A stretch of 64,000 bases of DNA from Ignavibacteria bacterium (GTDB lineage: Bacteria; Bacteroidota; Ignavibacteria; Ignavibacteriales; Ignavibacteriaceae), in NCBI GenBank assembly GCA_030684555.1, contig JAUXVN010000039.1, positions 1 to 64,000 on the forward strand. The letters run 5' to 3'. Shown one piece after another: positions 17,838 to 25,033 of the stretch. The notes beneath the pieces are model-generated. The model had not been told where the DNA came from. It searched no databases and was given only the letters and a program-made list of their open reading frames with translations. Each line of letters begins with the position of its first letter. The stretch's first letter is position 1. Made by a program: the position numbers and the translations under genes.

Positions 17838-18926
17838 ATGATCAGAGTAGAAAATTTGTCGAAGAAATTCGGTGAACTTACGGTATTGAAAGAAATCAAT
17901 ATTGAAATTCATAAGGGAGAAGTGATTTCTATTATTGGTCCCTCCGGTACGGGGAAAAGTACATTTTTACGCTGTCTTAATTTGTTGGAAACCCCAAGCG
18001 GCGGAAAAATATTTATCGATGAAATCGATATATTGGATAAGAGTACTGATGTTCCCAAGATTCGTCAAAAAATGGGAATGGTTTTTCAATCTTTTAATCT
18101 TTTCAGCCATCTCACGGTTATGGAAAATTTGACGATCGGACAAATTAAATTACTTGGCCGCAAGAAAGAAGAAGCCGAACAGAAAGCAATGGATTTACTT
18201 AAGTTAGTAGGACTTGCAGAAAAAGCTGACAGTTTTGCCGATGAACTTTCGGGTGGGCAAAAACAGAGAGTTGCTATCGCCCGCTGTTTATCAATGGATC
18301 CGGAGATTATTCTTTTTGATGAACCGACTTCTGCCCTTGATCCAACTATGGTTAGTGAAGTTCTTGCGGTTATTCGCCGGCTGGCAAAGGAAGGAATGAC
18401 ATTAGCAATAGTTACTCATGAAATGGATTTTTCACGGGATGTTTCCAACAGAGTTTTTTACATGGACGAAGGTTTGATTTATGAAGATGGTTCGCCTCAA
18501 CAGATATTTGAAAATCCACAAAGGGAAAAAACGAGAGCATTCATCAATAGAATCAGAAGTTTTAATTATAAAATAGACAGTCCCGATTTTGATCTCTACG
18601 CAATGAATGCTGAAATCGAACGTTTTTGTGAGAAGCATGTTCTCCCCAAAAAAATGATAAATAATGTGCTGCTTATTCTCGAAGAACTTATGATGATTAA
18701 TAAATCTGTATCAAAAGAAATTGATGTGAATCTAACTTTGTCATACTCTGAAAAACGGGATACACTCGAAATCATTTTCGAAAGCGGTGGTGATGAAGGA
18801 AATATCCTTGAAAAAATTGATCAGGACGAGATAGGTTTAATGATAATTAATAATCTGACCGAGAGCATTGAATATTCAAGTCTTAACAATAGGAACAAAT
18901 TAAATATGTTCTTAAAGAAAGGTTGA
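17838..18926 (+). CDS. Polar amino-acid ABC ATPase with RsbW-like C-terminal domain
   Basis: A 362-residue protein. Residues 1-240 are a normal GlnQ-type ATPase: Walker A GPSGTGKST (34-42), signature LSGGQKQR (137-144), Walker B ILFDEPTSALDP. About 120 further residues follow, where GlnQ proteins usually end. This tail (ALPHA: AEIERFCEKHVLPKKMINN; then LLILEELMMIN, LEIIFESGGDEGN, DEIGLMIINNLTESIEYS, NRNKLNMFLKK) follows the order of an RsbW/SpoIIAB-like GHKL kinase fold. Its ATP-lid residues are poorly kept (the N-box Asn is shifted by one, the G1 Asp is Glu), so it may be a binding or sensing domain rather than an active kinase. Confidence 0.9.
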   Translation: MIRVENLSKKFGELTVLKEINIEIHKGEVISIIGPSGTGKSTFLRCLNLLETPSGGKIFIDEIDILDKSTDVPKIRQKMGMVFQSFNLFSHLTVMENLTIGQIKLLGRKKEEAEQKAMDLLKLVGLAEKADSFADELSGGQKQRVAIARCLSMDPEIILFDEPTSALDPTMVSEVLAVIRRLAKEGMTLAIVTHEMDFSRDVSNRVFYMDEGLIYEDGSPQQIFENPQREKTRAFINRIRSFNYKIDSPDFDLYAMNAEIERFCEKHVLPKKMINNVLLILEELMMINKSVSKEIDVNLTLSYSEKRDTLEIIFESGGDEGNILEKIDQDEIGLMIINNLTESIEYSSLNNRNKLNMFLKKG

Positions 18927-18932
18927 AACGTA

Positions 18933-19703
18933 ATGAAAAGTACTTTCATCTTTATCGTGTTGTTAAGCTTTGTGTTTGTTTCATGTTCAAAGAAGAATGA
19001 AAAAATAAACGATATCTCACAACTATCTGATAAAAAGATTTGTGTCCTCACGGGTTCAGCAGGTGATATCGCTGCAAGAAAGTTTTTCCCTAATGCAAAA
19101 TTTCTTGATATGGTTTCGGCTGCGGATGCCGCTTTAACAGTAAAAACCGGTAAAGCAGATGCATTTATTCATAATAAAAGTGTATTGCTAAATATAATAG
19201 ATAAGGAAAGCGAATTAATTATTCTCGATAAACCTATCTCTGAAGTACTGATTGCAGGGGCGGTAAGAAAAAATAATGAAACCTTACTTAATGAAATAAA
19301 TAAAGCTTTAAATAAATTGAAAGCTGAAGGTATTTTATACGAGATGAAAAGAAAATGGATAAGCCCAAAATATCAATCGGTACCGGAGCTGCCGTTGCTG
19401 CAAACCAATAATCAAAATAGTATTCTCAAGATGGGGACATGTGCAAGAGCCGAGCCGTTATCATTTTTATATAATAATATTATTACGGGGTTCGATATAG
19501 AATTGGCTCTCAGAATCGGTGAAATAATTGGTAAAAAAATAGAAATAACTGATATGACGTTCGAGAGTTTAATCCCTGCACTGCAATTGGGGAAAATTGA
19601 TTTTGCATTCTCAAATTTTAATGTAACCGAAGAGCGTAAAAAGTTTGTTGATTTTTCGGAAGAGTATCTTTCAAACGATATTTCTGTTTTGGTAAAGAAA
19701 TAA
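18933..19703 (+). CDS. Second stand-alone solute-binding lipoprotein with reversed lobe order
   Basis: A 256-residue lipoprotein (signal ending FVSC, Cys18). Residues ~26-146 are second-lobe-like (ISQLSDKKICVLTGSAGD, VKTGKADAFIHN, LKAEGILYEMKRKWI). Residues ~158-256 are first-lobe-like (ILKMGTCARAEPLSFL, ITGFDIELALRIGEI, LIPALQLGKIDFAFS, VTEERKKFVDFSEEYLS). It follows the ATPase gene by 6 bp and closes the operon. It differs from the first lipoprotein enough to suggest a different ligand or a partner role. Confidence 0.87.
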   Translation: MKSTFIFIVLLSFVFVSCSKKNEKINDISQLSDKKICVLTGSAGDIAARKFFPNAKFLDMVSAADAALTVKTGKADAFIHNKSVLLNIIDKESELIILDKPISEVLIAGAVRKNNETLLNEINKALNKLKAEGILYEMKRKWISPKYQSVPELPLLQTNNQNSILKMGTCARAEPLSFLYNNIITGFDIELALRIGEIIGKKIEITDMTFESLIPALQLGKIDFAFSNFNVTEERKKFVDFSEEYLSNDISVLVKK

Positions 19704-19783
19704 TTCAGGAAATAATTTACTCTATTTCTTAATCCATAAGTAAAAATCGAAATTATTTCTTGTTTTCTTCAATAGACATAATT

Positions 19784-19800
19784 ATTTTAGAGCCTAAAAT
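19784..19800. promoter_or_regulatory. Putative MarR operator, copy 1
   Basis: Perfect inverted repeat ATTTTAG-AGC-CTAAAAT ending 11 bases before the marR start codon. The core TTTAGAGnCTAAA recurs at 20271-20283 before the octaheme cytochrome gene. Confidence 0.7.
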
Positions 19801-19811
19801 ATTTTCGATTT

Positions 19812-20267
19812 ATGGGACAAAAAAATAATCAACTCAAAGAAGCAGAACATTTTGCAGAGCTAATCTGTGATTTAATGCGCACATGCAATATCAGTGAAGA
19901 ATTTTTCGCTTCAAGTTTTAATATATCACCTGCGGAGTTTAGACTTTTAAAAGTTTTCTTCTTTACGGAATCTATTTCAGTAAAAGCGTTGTGTGAAAAA
20001 CTTAATCTATCTCCCGGCAGAATAACTCAAATAGTTAAAAATTTAGAAGAAAAGAAGTTCGTTAAAAGATCTTCTGATATATCTGATAAAAGAAATACTA
20101 TCGTAACTCTTACTACCAAAAGTAAACCATTTATAACAAATCTTTATGACAGCCACATCAAAATACATCAAAATCTCTTAAATCAATTAGATCAAGAAAA
20201 ACGTGATGCATTAGCCCATCTTTTGGAAATATTAATTCAGGACTTCAAAAAAAGAATTTCAAAATAA
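19812..20267 (+). CDS. MarR-family transcriptional regulator
   Basis: A 151-residue winged-helix protein. The recognition region is ISVKALCEKLNLSPGRITQIVKNLEEKKFVKR, followed by the wing with SSDISDKRNTIVTLT, where the DxRxxxxxLT pattern is typical of MarR. The N- and C-terminal helices form the dimer interface. It lies between the amino-acid ABC operon and the cytochrome operon, all in the same direction. Matching inverted repeats before marR and before the cytochrome gene make it the likely regulator of the latter. The inducing signal is unknown. Confidence 0.92.
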   Translation: MGQKNNQLKEAEHFAELICDLMRTCNISEEFFASSFNISPAEFRLLKVFFFTESISVKALCEKLNLSPGRITQIVKNLEEKKFVKRSSDISDKRNTIVTLTTKSKPFITNLYDSHIKIHQNLLNQLDQEKRDALAHLLEILIQDFKKRISK

Positions 20268-20270
20268 TAC

Positions 20271-20283
20271 TTTAGAGACTAAA
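20271..20283. promoter_or_regulatory. Putative MarR operator, copy 2
   Basis: Inverted repeat TTTAG-AGA-CTAAA three bases after the marR stop and 31 bases before the octaheme cytochrome start. It differs from copy 1 only in the central base. Confidence 0.7.
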
Positions 20284-20314
20284 ACAATCGTAATAATTAA
20301 TCAATAAAACAAAA

Positions 20315-21889
20315 ATGAAAAAAATAGTTACCGTACTTGTACTCATCGGATTTGTGATAACACTGGCTGTAATCTTTTTGAAGCCGGTTGAAATTGAACA
20401 GTCTGATGTAAATCTATTAAAAGCAAAATATACCAAAGAAAAAAAATCAACTGTGGATCATTCAAAGTTTGCAGTTTTACAGAAAACTTTTTCCAAACCA
20501 CAACAAGTTACCGAAGCATGTATCGGGTGCCATACTGAACGGCACAAAGAAGTTATGGCTTCAAATCATTGGAACTGGGAGCGGGAAGAATATGTTGAGG
20601 GTCGTGGAATAATTTATGTCGGGAAGAAAAATGCAATAAATAATTTCTGTATCGGTGTCGATGGGAATGAACAGAGTTGTGCTAAATGCCATGTCGGATT
20701 CGGAATGACCGATCAATTAACGGCTTTTACTGATCAAACTAATATCGACTGCCTTGTTTGTCATGACCAAACCGAGACATATACAAAAGCCTCTGAAAAA
20801 GGGGGCGCTCCTGATATGACAATTGATTTTAATAAAATTGCACAAAATGTCGGAACACCAAAACGTTCCAATTGCGGTGTCTGTCATTTCTTTGGCGGCG
20901 GCGGAAATAATGTTAAACATGGTGATCTTGAAAAATCAATGTTCGAGCCTCTAAAAGAAGTTGATGTACACATGGGAATTGATGGCGTCAATATGAATTG
21001 CGTAAGCTGCCATACCAGTGAAAATCATATGATGCTTGGAAGAGTTTATTCTTTATCATCAATGAATAGAAACAGATCTACCTGCGAACAATGCCATGGT
21101 AATAATCCGCATGAAGATGGTATTCTGAATGAACATACAATCAAAGTTGCATGTCAATCATGTCATATCCCGATTTATGCAAAAGTAAATGCAACAAAAA
21201 CTTATTGGGATTGGTCAACCGCCGGTAAATTAAAAAATGGTGAACCATACGAGGAAGATGATGCAGATGGTAATCATACTTATCTCTCAATAAAAGGTAC
21301 ATTTGAATGGGGAAAGAATCTTAAACCTGAATATATTTGGTTTAACGGAACCGCCGATCATTACTTACTTGGTGATTTAGTAAACGATACTTCAAATCCA
21401 TTAAAGATTAATAATCTCAAAGGCTCGTATAATGATAAGGAGTCTAAAATAATTCCGGTAAAAATTCATCGTGCACGGCAGCCGTTTGATCCAATAAACA
21501 AAATGCTAATTCAACCAAAATTATTTTCTGATAAATATGGTGAAGGGGCATTATGGAAAGATTTTGATTGGAGTCGTGCCTCTGAAGTTGGAATGAAAGA
21601 TGTGAATCTTCCTTATAGCGGGCGGTATACTTTTATCAATACAGAAATGACCTGGCCTATAAACCATATGGTATCCACAAAAGAAAAAACTGTTGATTGT
21701 ATTGAATGCCATACGCGTAATGAAAGTCGCCTTGCCGGATTGGACGACTTTTATATGCCCAGCAGAGATTATTCTCCTATTGTTGAAACTACAGGAAAAC
21801 TAATTATTCTGCTTACTCTGTTAGGAGTATTATTACATTTTGTTGTTAGAATATATGCGTCACGCAAACTGAATGGAAGAAGGAAATGA
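20315..21889 (+). CDS. Octaheme c-type cytochrome, tetrathionate-reductase (OTR) family
   Basis: A 524-residue multiheme protein with an N-terminal signal anchor (residues ~5-22) and a C-terminal transmembrane helix (~496-515). Exactly eight CxxCH motifs are seen: CIGCH69, CAKCH122, CLVCH146, CGVCH187, CVSCH229, CEQCH257, CQSCH280 and CIECH462. The segments SNHWNWER and NNFCIGVDGNEQSCAKCH match the OTR family. The Shewanella enzyme of this family reduces tetrathionate, nitrite and hydroxylamine in vitro, but its physiological role is unsettled. It should face the periplasm, receiving electrons from the cytochrome b encoded next (4 bp ATGA overlap). Confidence 0.92.
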   Translation: MKKIVTVLVLIGFVITLAVIFLKPVEIEQSDVNLLKAKYTKEKKSTVDHSKFAVLQKTFSKPQQVTEACIGCHTERHKEVMASNHWNWEREEYVEGRGIIYVGKKNAINNFCIGVDGNEQSCAKCHVGFGMTDQLTAFTDQTNIDCLVCHDQTETYTKASEKGGAPDMTIDFNKIAQNVGTPKRSNCGVCHFFGGGGNNVKHGDLEKSMFEPLKEVDVHMGIDGVNMNCVSCHTSENHMMLGRVYSLSSMNRNRSTCEQCHGNNPHEDGILNEHTIKVACQSCHIPIYAKVNATKTYWDWSTAGKLKNGEPYEEDDADGNHTYLSIKGTFEWGKNLKPEYIWFNGTADHYLLGDLVNDTSNPLKINNLKGSYNDKESKIIPVKIHRARQPFDPINKMLIQPKLFSDKYGEGALWKDFDWSRASEVGMKDVNLPYSGRYTFINTEMTWPINHMVSTKEKTVDCIECHTRNESRLAGLDDFYMPSRDYSPIVETTGKLIILLTLLGVLLHFVVRIYASRKLNGRRK

Positions 21890-22551
21890 TGAAAAAACAA
21901 GTTTATATTTATCGCTCGTTCGAAAGATTCTGGCATTGGACTCAATCATTTCTAATCTTTTTTCTTGCAGCAACCGGATTTGAAATACATGGTTCGTTTC
22001 AATTTTTTGGTTATCAGAACGCAGTTAAGTACCACAACATTGCCGCTTATTCTTTTATCATACTAATAGCTTTTGCAATCTTCTGGCATTTTTCAACAGG
22101 AGAATGGAGACAATATCTCCCAACTCTTTCTAATATAAGAGCACAGATAAATTTTTATCTGATTGGAATTTTTAAAAACTCACCTCATCCAACAAAAAAG
22201 ACTGTCTTAAGCAAACTCAATCCACTCCAAAGGTTAGTCTACCTTGGGTTAAAGATTTTGGTTATACCGGTGATGGTTATCTCGGGATTACTATACATGT
22301 TTTATCGTTATCCGCAAAAAGGAACTATTCAAGCATTGAATGTTGAATCATTAGAATTGATTGCATTAGCTCACACTCTTGGAGCATTTTTTCTGATTGC
22401 ATTTATCATCGCACATCTCTATTTAATTACAACTGGAGAAACCATCACATCGAATATTAAAGCAATGATAACGGGATATGAAGACCTTGAGTCGCACGAT
22501 GAACAAAAAGAAATTGAACCAACAGAAGTAAAAATTGAAAAAGAAATTTAG
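21886..22551 (+). CDS. Cytochrome b561-type membrane subunit
   Basis: A 221-residue membrane protein with four or five helices and spaced histidines fitting a di-heme cytochrome b of the formate-dehydrogenase-gamma / thiosulfate-reductase type: RFWHWTQSF, KYHNIAAYSF, IFWHFSTGEW, LAHTLGAFF and IAHLYLIT. It starts within the end of the octaheme cytochrome gene, so it probably passes quinol electrons to that protein. The C-terminus is a charged cytoplasmic tail. Confidence 0.88.
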   Translation: MMKKQVYIYRSFERFWHWTQSFLIFFLAATGFEIHGSFQFFGYQNAVKYHNIAAYSFIILIAFAIFWHFSTGEWRQYLPTLSNIRAQINFYLIGIFKNSPHPTKKTVLSKLNPLQRLVYLGLKILVIPVMVISGLLYMFYRYPQKGTIQALNVESLELIALAHTLGAFFLIAFIIAHLYLITTGETITSNIKAMITGYEDLESHDEQKEIEPTEVKIEKEI

Positions 22552-22564
22552 AATTGAGGTTTAA

Positions 22565-23080
22565 ATGGAACAGACAAAATATATGAATCCTTACATAGCA
22601 GGTGTGTTACTTGGACTATTATTACTCGTAACAATTTTTATTACGGGACGAGGATTAGGGGCAAGCGGAGCAGTTAAAAGTGGTGTTGTTGCCGCTGTAA
22701 GTACAATCGCTCCTCAACATTCGGCTGACTCGAAGTATTATAGCGATTATCTAACTGAACATGAAAATAATCCTTTAAAAAATTGGCTCGTGTTTGAGGT
22801 AATTGGAGTTATCATCGGAGCTTTTATCTCAGGGTTAGTTTCAAATAGACTCAACTTCACCTTAGAGAAATCTAAAAATGTTACATCGCGAGTTAGAATG
22901 ATTACAGCCCTTCTTGGTGGTGCTTTATTCGGATTAGGTGCTCAGCTCGGAAGAGGCTGTACAAGTGGTTCAGCTTTAAGTGGAATGGCTGTTCTCTCTT
23001 TCGGCGGTATTATCACTATGATGGCTATTTTCGGCGGCGCTTATGCATTTGCTTATTTTTTCAGAAAACTTTGGATTTAA
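22565..23080 (+). CDS. YeeE/YedE-family transporter, first component
   Basis: A 171-residue membrane protein with about four helices. It carries the conserved GAQLGRGCTSGSALSGMA motif whose cysteine is important in thiosulfate transporters (TsuA/YeeE). It is half-size, and a second family member follows after 15 bp, as in two-part YeeE/YedE systems. In this operon it may import thiosulfate or a related sulfur compound made by the octaheme enzyme. That role is inference from context. Confidence 0.88.
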   Translation: MEQTKYMNPYIAGVLLGLLLLVTIFITGRGLGASGAVKSGVVAAVSTIAPQHSADSKYYSDYLTEHENNPLKNWLVFEVIGVIIGAFISGLVSNRLNFTLEKSKNVTSRVRMITALLGGALFGLGAQLGRGCTSGSALSGMAVLSFGGIITMMAIFGGAYAFAYFFRKLWI

Positions 23081-23095
23081 AGAAGGAATTGAATT

Positions 23096-24286
23096 ATGGG
23101 ACCATTAGTACCCGATATAATTTCAAACGAATTAAATTTTGTTGTAGCTATTCTTATAGGAATAGCTTTTGGTTATATACTTGAACAAGCCGGATTTTCA
23201 ACATCAAAAAAGTTAGTCGGACTTTTTTACGGATATGACTTCACAGTGTTACGCGTCTTCTTTACTGCCGGAATTACGGCAATGATAGGGGTTATTGCTT
23301 TTGCACATTTCGGTATTTTAGATATAAGCCTTATCTATATTAATCCAACATTTTTGTACTCAGCTTTAGTTGGCGGTTTGATAATGGGATTGGGATTTGT
23401 AGTTGGAGGATTTTGTCCGGGAACAAGTGTATGCGCCGCCGCAATTGGTAAAATTGATGCGATGATATTTGTTGCCGGTTCATTTATCGGAGTTTGGATT
23501 TTTGCAGAAGCATATCCTTTATTTGAAGGGCTTTATCTCGCAGAGAATTGGGGAAACATAACAATATTTGAAATACTTGGTACATCTCAGTCAGTATTGG
23601 CAGTACTCATGACCACTATGGCAGTCGGTGCATTTATTTTTACGAGATGGGTAGAGCAAAAGGTAACCGGAAAACCTAATGAAGATGTACCTATTGCAAA
23701 ATATTTTTATGGATTTGTTTCAGTTATGATGATTTTCGGTTTAACAGCATTTTTGTTACCGGTTAAGAAAGATGTTGTGATGCAAAAAATAAATGATGAA
23801 ACTTTAATTAATTCATTTCAATACAATACTATAACTTCGGATGAACTTGCTTTTCGATTAATTGATAATGATAAGAGAGTTCAAATATTTGATTTCCGAA
23901 CGGCAGAAGATTTTAATCAAATAAAACTTCCGCAGTCTGTAAATATGACATTTGATGAATTGTTTACAAAAGATGGCGGTAGAATGCTGAATATGAAAAA
24001 TAATGTTAATGTATTTCTTGCCAATGATGAATTAACCGCAAAAAAAGCAGCTCTAATCGCCTCGGAATTAGGACATAATAATATCCGTATTCTTAAAGGA
24101 GGATTGAATCAATTTAAAACAGATATAATCAATTTTGAAAATCCTCAAATAATAGCAACAAGACAGGAAGCGAATACTTTCCGCTTTAGAACCAAAGCAA
24201 AAGAAGTAATTCCGGTTTTAATTGAAAAAAGCAAAAACACAATCGTTGTGAAAAGAGAATCCAAACGGATAGTTGGCGGCTGTTAA
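23096..24286 (+). CDS. YeeE/YedE-family transporter fused to a rhodanese-like domain
   Basis: A 396-residue fusion. Residues 1-225 are membrane helices with the paired-cysteine motif GGFCPGTSVCAAA (Cys107, Cys113). Residues ~246-341 form a rhodanese fold (VQIFDFRTAEDFNQIKLPQS, ASELGHNNIRILKGGLNQF). Where rhodaneses carry their catalytic Cys, the sequence reads FLANDE, so sulfurtransferase activity is unlikely by the usual mechanism. The extreme C-terminus ends GGC, an unusual terminal cysteine that could carry sulfur. It is the last gene of the cytochrome operon. Confidence 0.88.
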   Translation: MGPLVPDIISNELNFVVAILIGIAFGYILEQAGFSTSKKLVGLFYGYDFTVLRVFFTAGITAMIGVIAFAHFGILDISLIYINPTFLYSALVGGLIMGLGFVVGGFCPGTSVCAAAIGKIDAMIFVAGSFIGVWIFAEAYPLFEGLYLAENWGNITIFEILGTSQSVLAVLMTTMAVGAFIFTRWVEQKVTGKPNEDVPIAKYFYGFVSVMMIFGLTAFLLPVKKDVVMQKINDETLINSFQYNTITSDELAFRLIDNDKRVQIFDFRTAEDFNQIKLPQSVNMTFDELFTKDGGRMLNMKNNVNVFLANDELTAKKAALIASELGHNNIRILKGGLNQFKTDIINFENPQIIATRQEANTFRFRTKAKEVIPVLIEKSKNTIVVKRESKRIVGGC

Positions 24287-24444
24287 ACGTTGAAGTGTTT
24301 TAGAGTAGTTGCTGATCTTTTTTTTGTAAGTCATATAATTTGAAATAGAAGAATTTATTCTTGTTTAAATCCGATTTATAAAGATTGCTTTTTTAGTTAG
24401 TTAGCTTTAGTTTTGTGCTACTTCATTGAATAACGGAGATTAAA

Positions 24445-25032
24445 TTGACAACAAGTGTTTCTGCAACTACGGATGCTGAATTAATGCATAGAGTAGCTAA
24501 TAGCGATTCAAGGGCTTTAGAAAGCCTTTATAATCGGTATTCCCCAATTCTTTATACACTCATAAAAAAAATAGTAGGTGATGTAAAAATTGCCGAAGAA
24601 GTTCTTATGGATGTATTTGTGATTATTTGGAGAAAGATCGGTTACTATGATGTTAAAACCGGTAATGCATATTGCTGGTTGGTTGGACTTGCCAGAAACA
24701 AGGCTATTGATATTGTACGTAGAAAGCGATATGATATTCTTGCGCAAACTCCTTATGACGATGAATACGAAAACTCATTTATCATACCTAGAATGTCAAC
24801 TATTATTGATGATCTAGATCTTAAAACTGCTTTGAGTATAAAAGGTAATATAGAAGGAGCTTTGAAAGATTTGACCGATGCTCAGCAATATGTTTTGTAT
24901 CTTGCTTATTATGAAGGTTATACTCAAGTAGAAATAGCACAAAAATTAAAAATTCCTCTCCCTACTGTTCGATCAAAAGTTCAAATAGCTTTGACTAATT
25001 TGAGAGATAATCTTTTGAAAGGGGAAGAGTAA
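24445..25032 (+). CDS. ECF-type RNA polymerase sigma factor
   Basis: A 195-residue sigma-70 family protein. Region 2 reads LYNRYSPILYTLIKKIVGD, AEEVLMDVFVIIWRK, NAYCWLVGLARNKAIDIVRRKR. Region 4 reads LTDAQQYVLYLAYYEGYTQV, EIAQKLKIPLPTVRSKVQIAL. The start is TTG with a GGAG site 6 bases upstream; no better start is available. It is immediately followed by an anti-sigma gene (1 bp gap), the standard SigK/RskA arrangement. Confidence 0.95.
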   Translation: MTTSVSATTDAELMHRVANSDSRALESLYNRYSPILYTLIKKIVGDVKIAEEVLMDVFVIIWRKIGYYDVKTGNAYCWLVGLARNKAIDIVRRKRYDILAQTPYDDEYENSFIIPRMSTIIDDLDLKTALSIKGNIEGALKDLTDAQQYVLYLAYYEGYTQVEIAQKLKIPLPTVRSKVQIALTNLRDNLLKGEE

Positions 25033-25033
25033 G

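Noticed and set aside
24295-24312. A half match (TTTTAGAGTAG) to the MarR operator after the YeeE/rhodanese gene
   Set aside because: Only the left arm is present; the inverted arm is missing.
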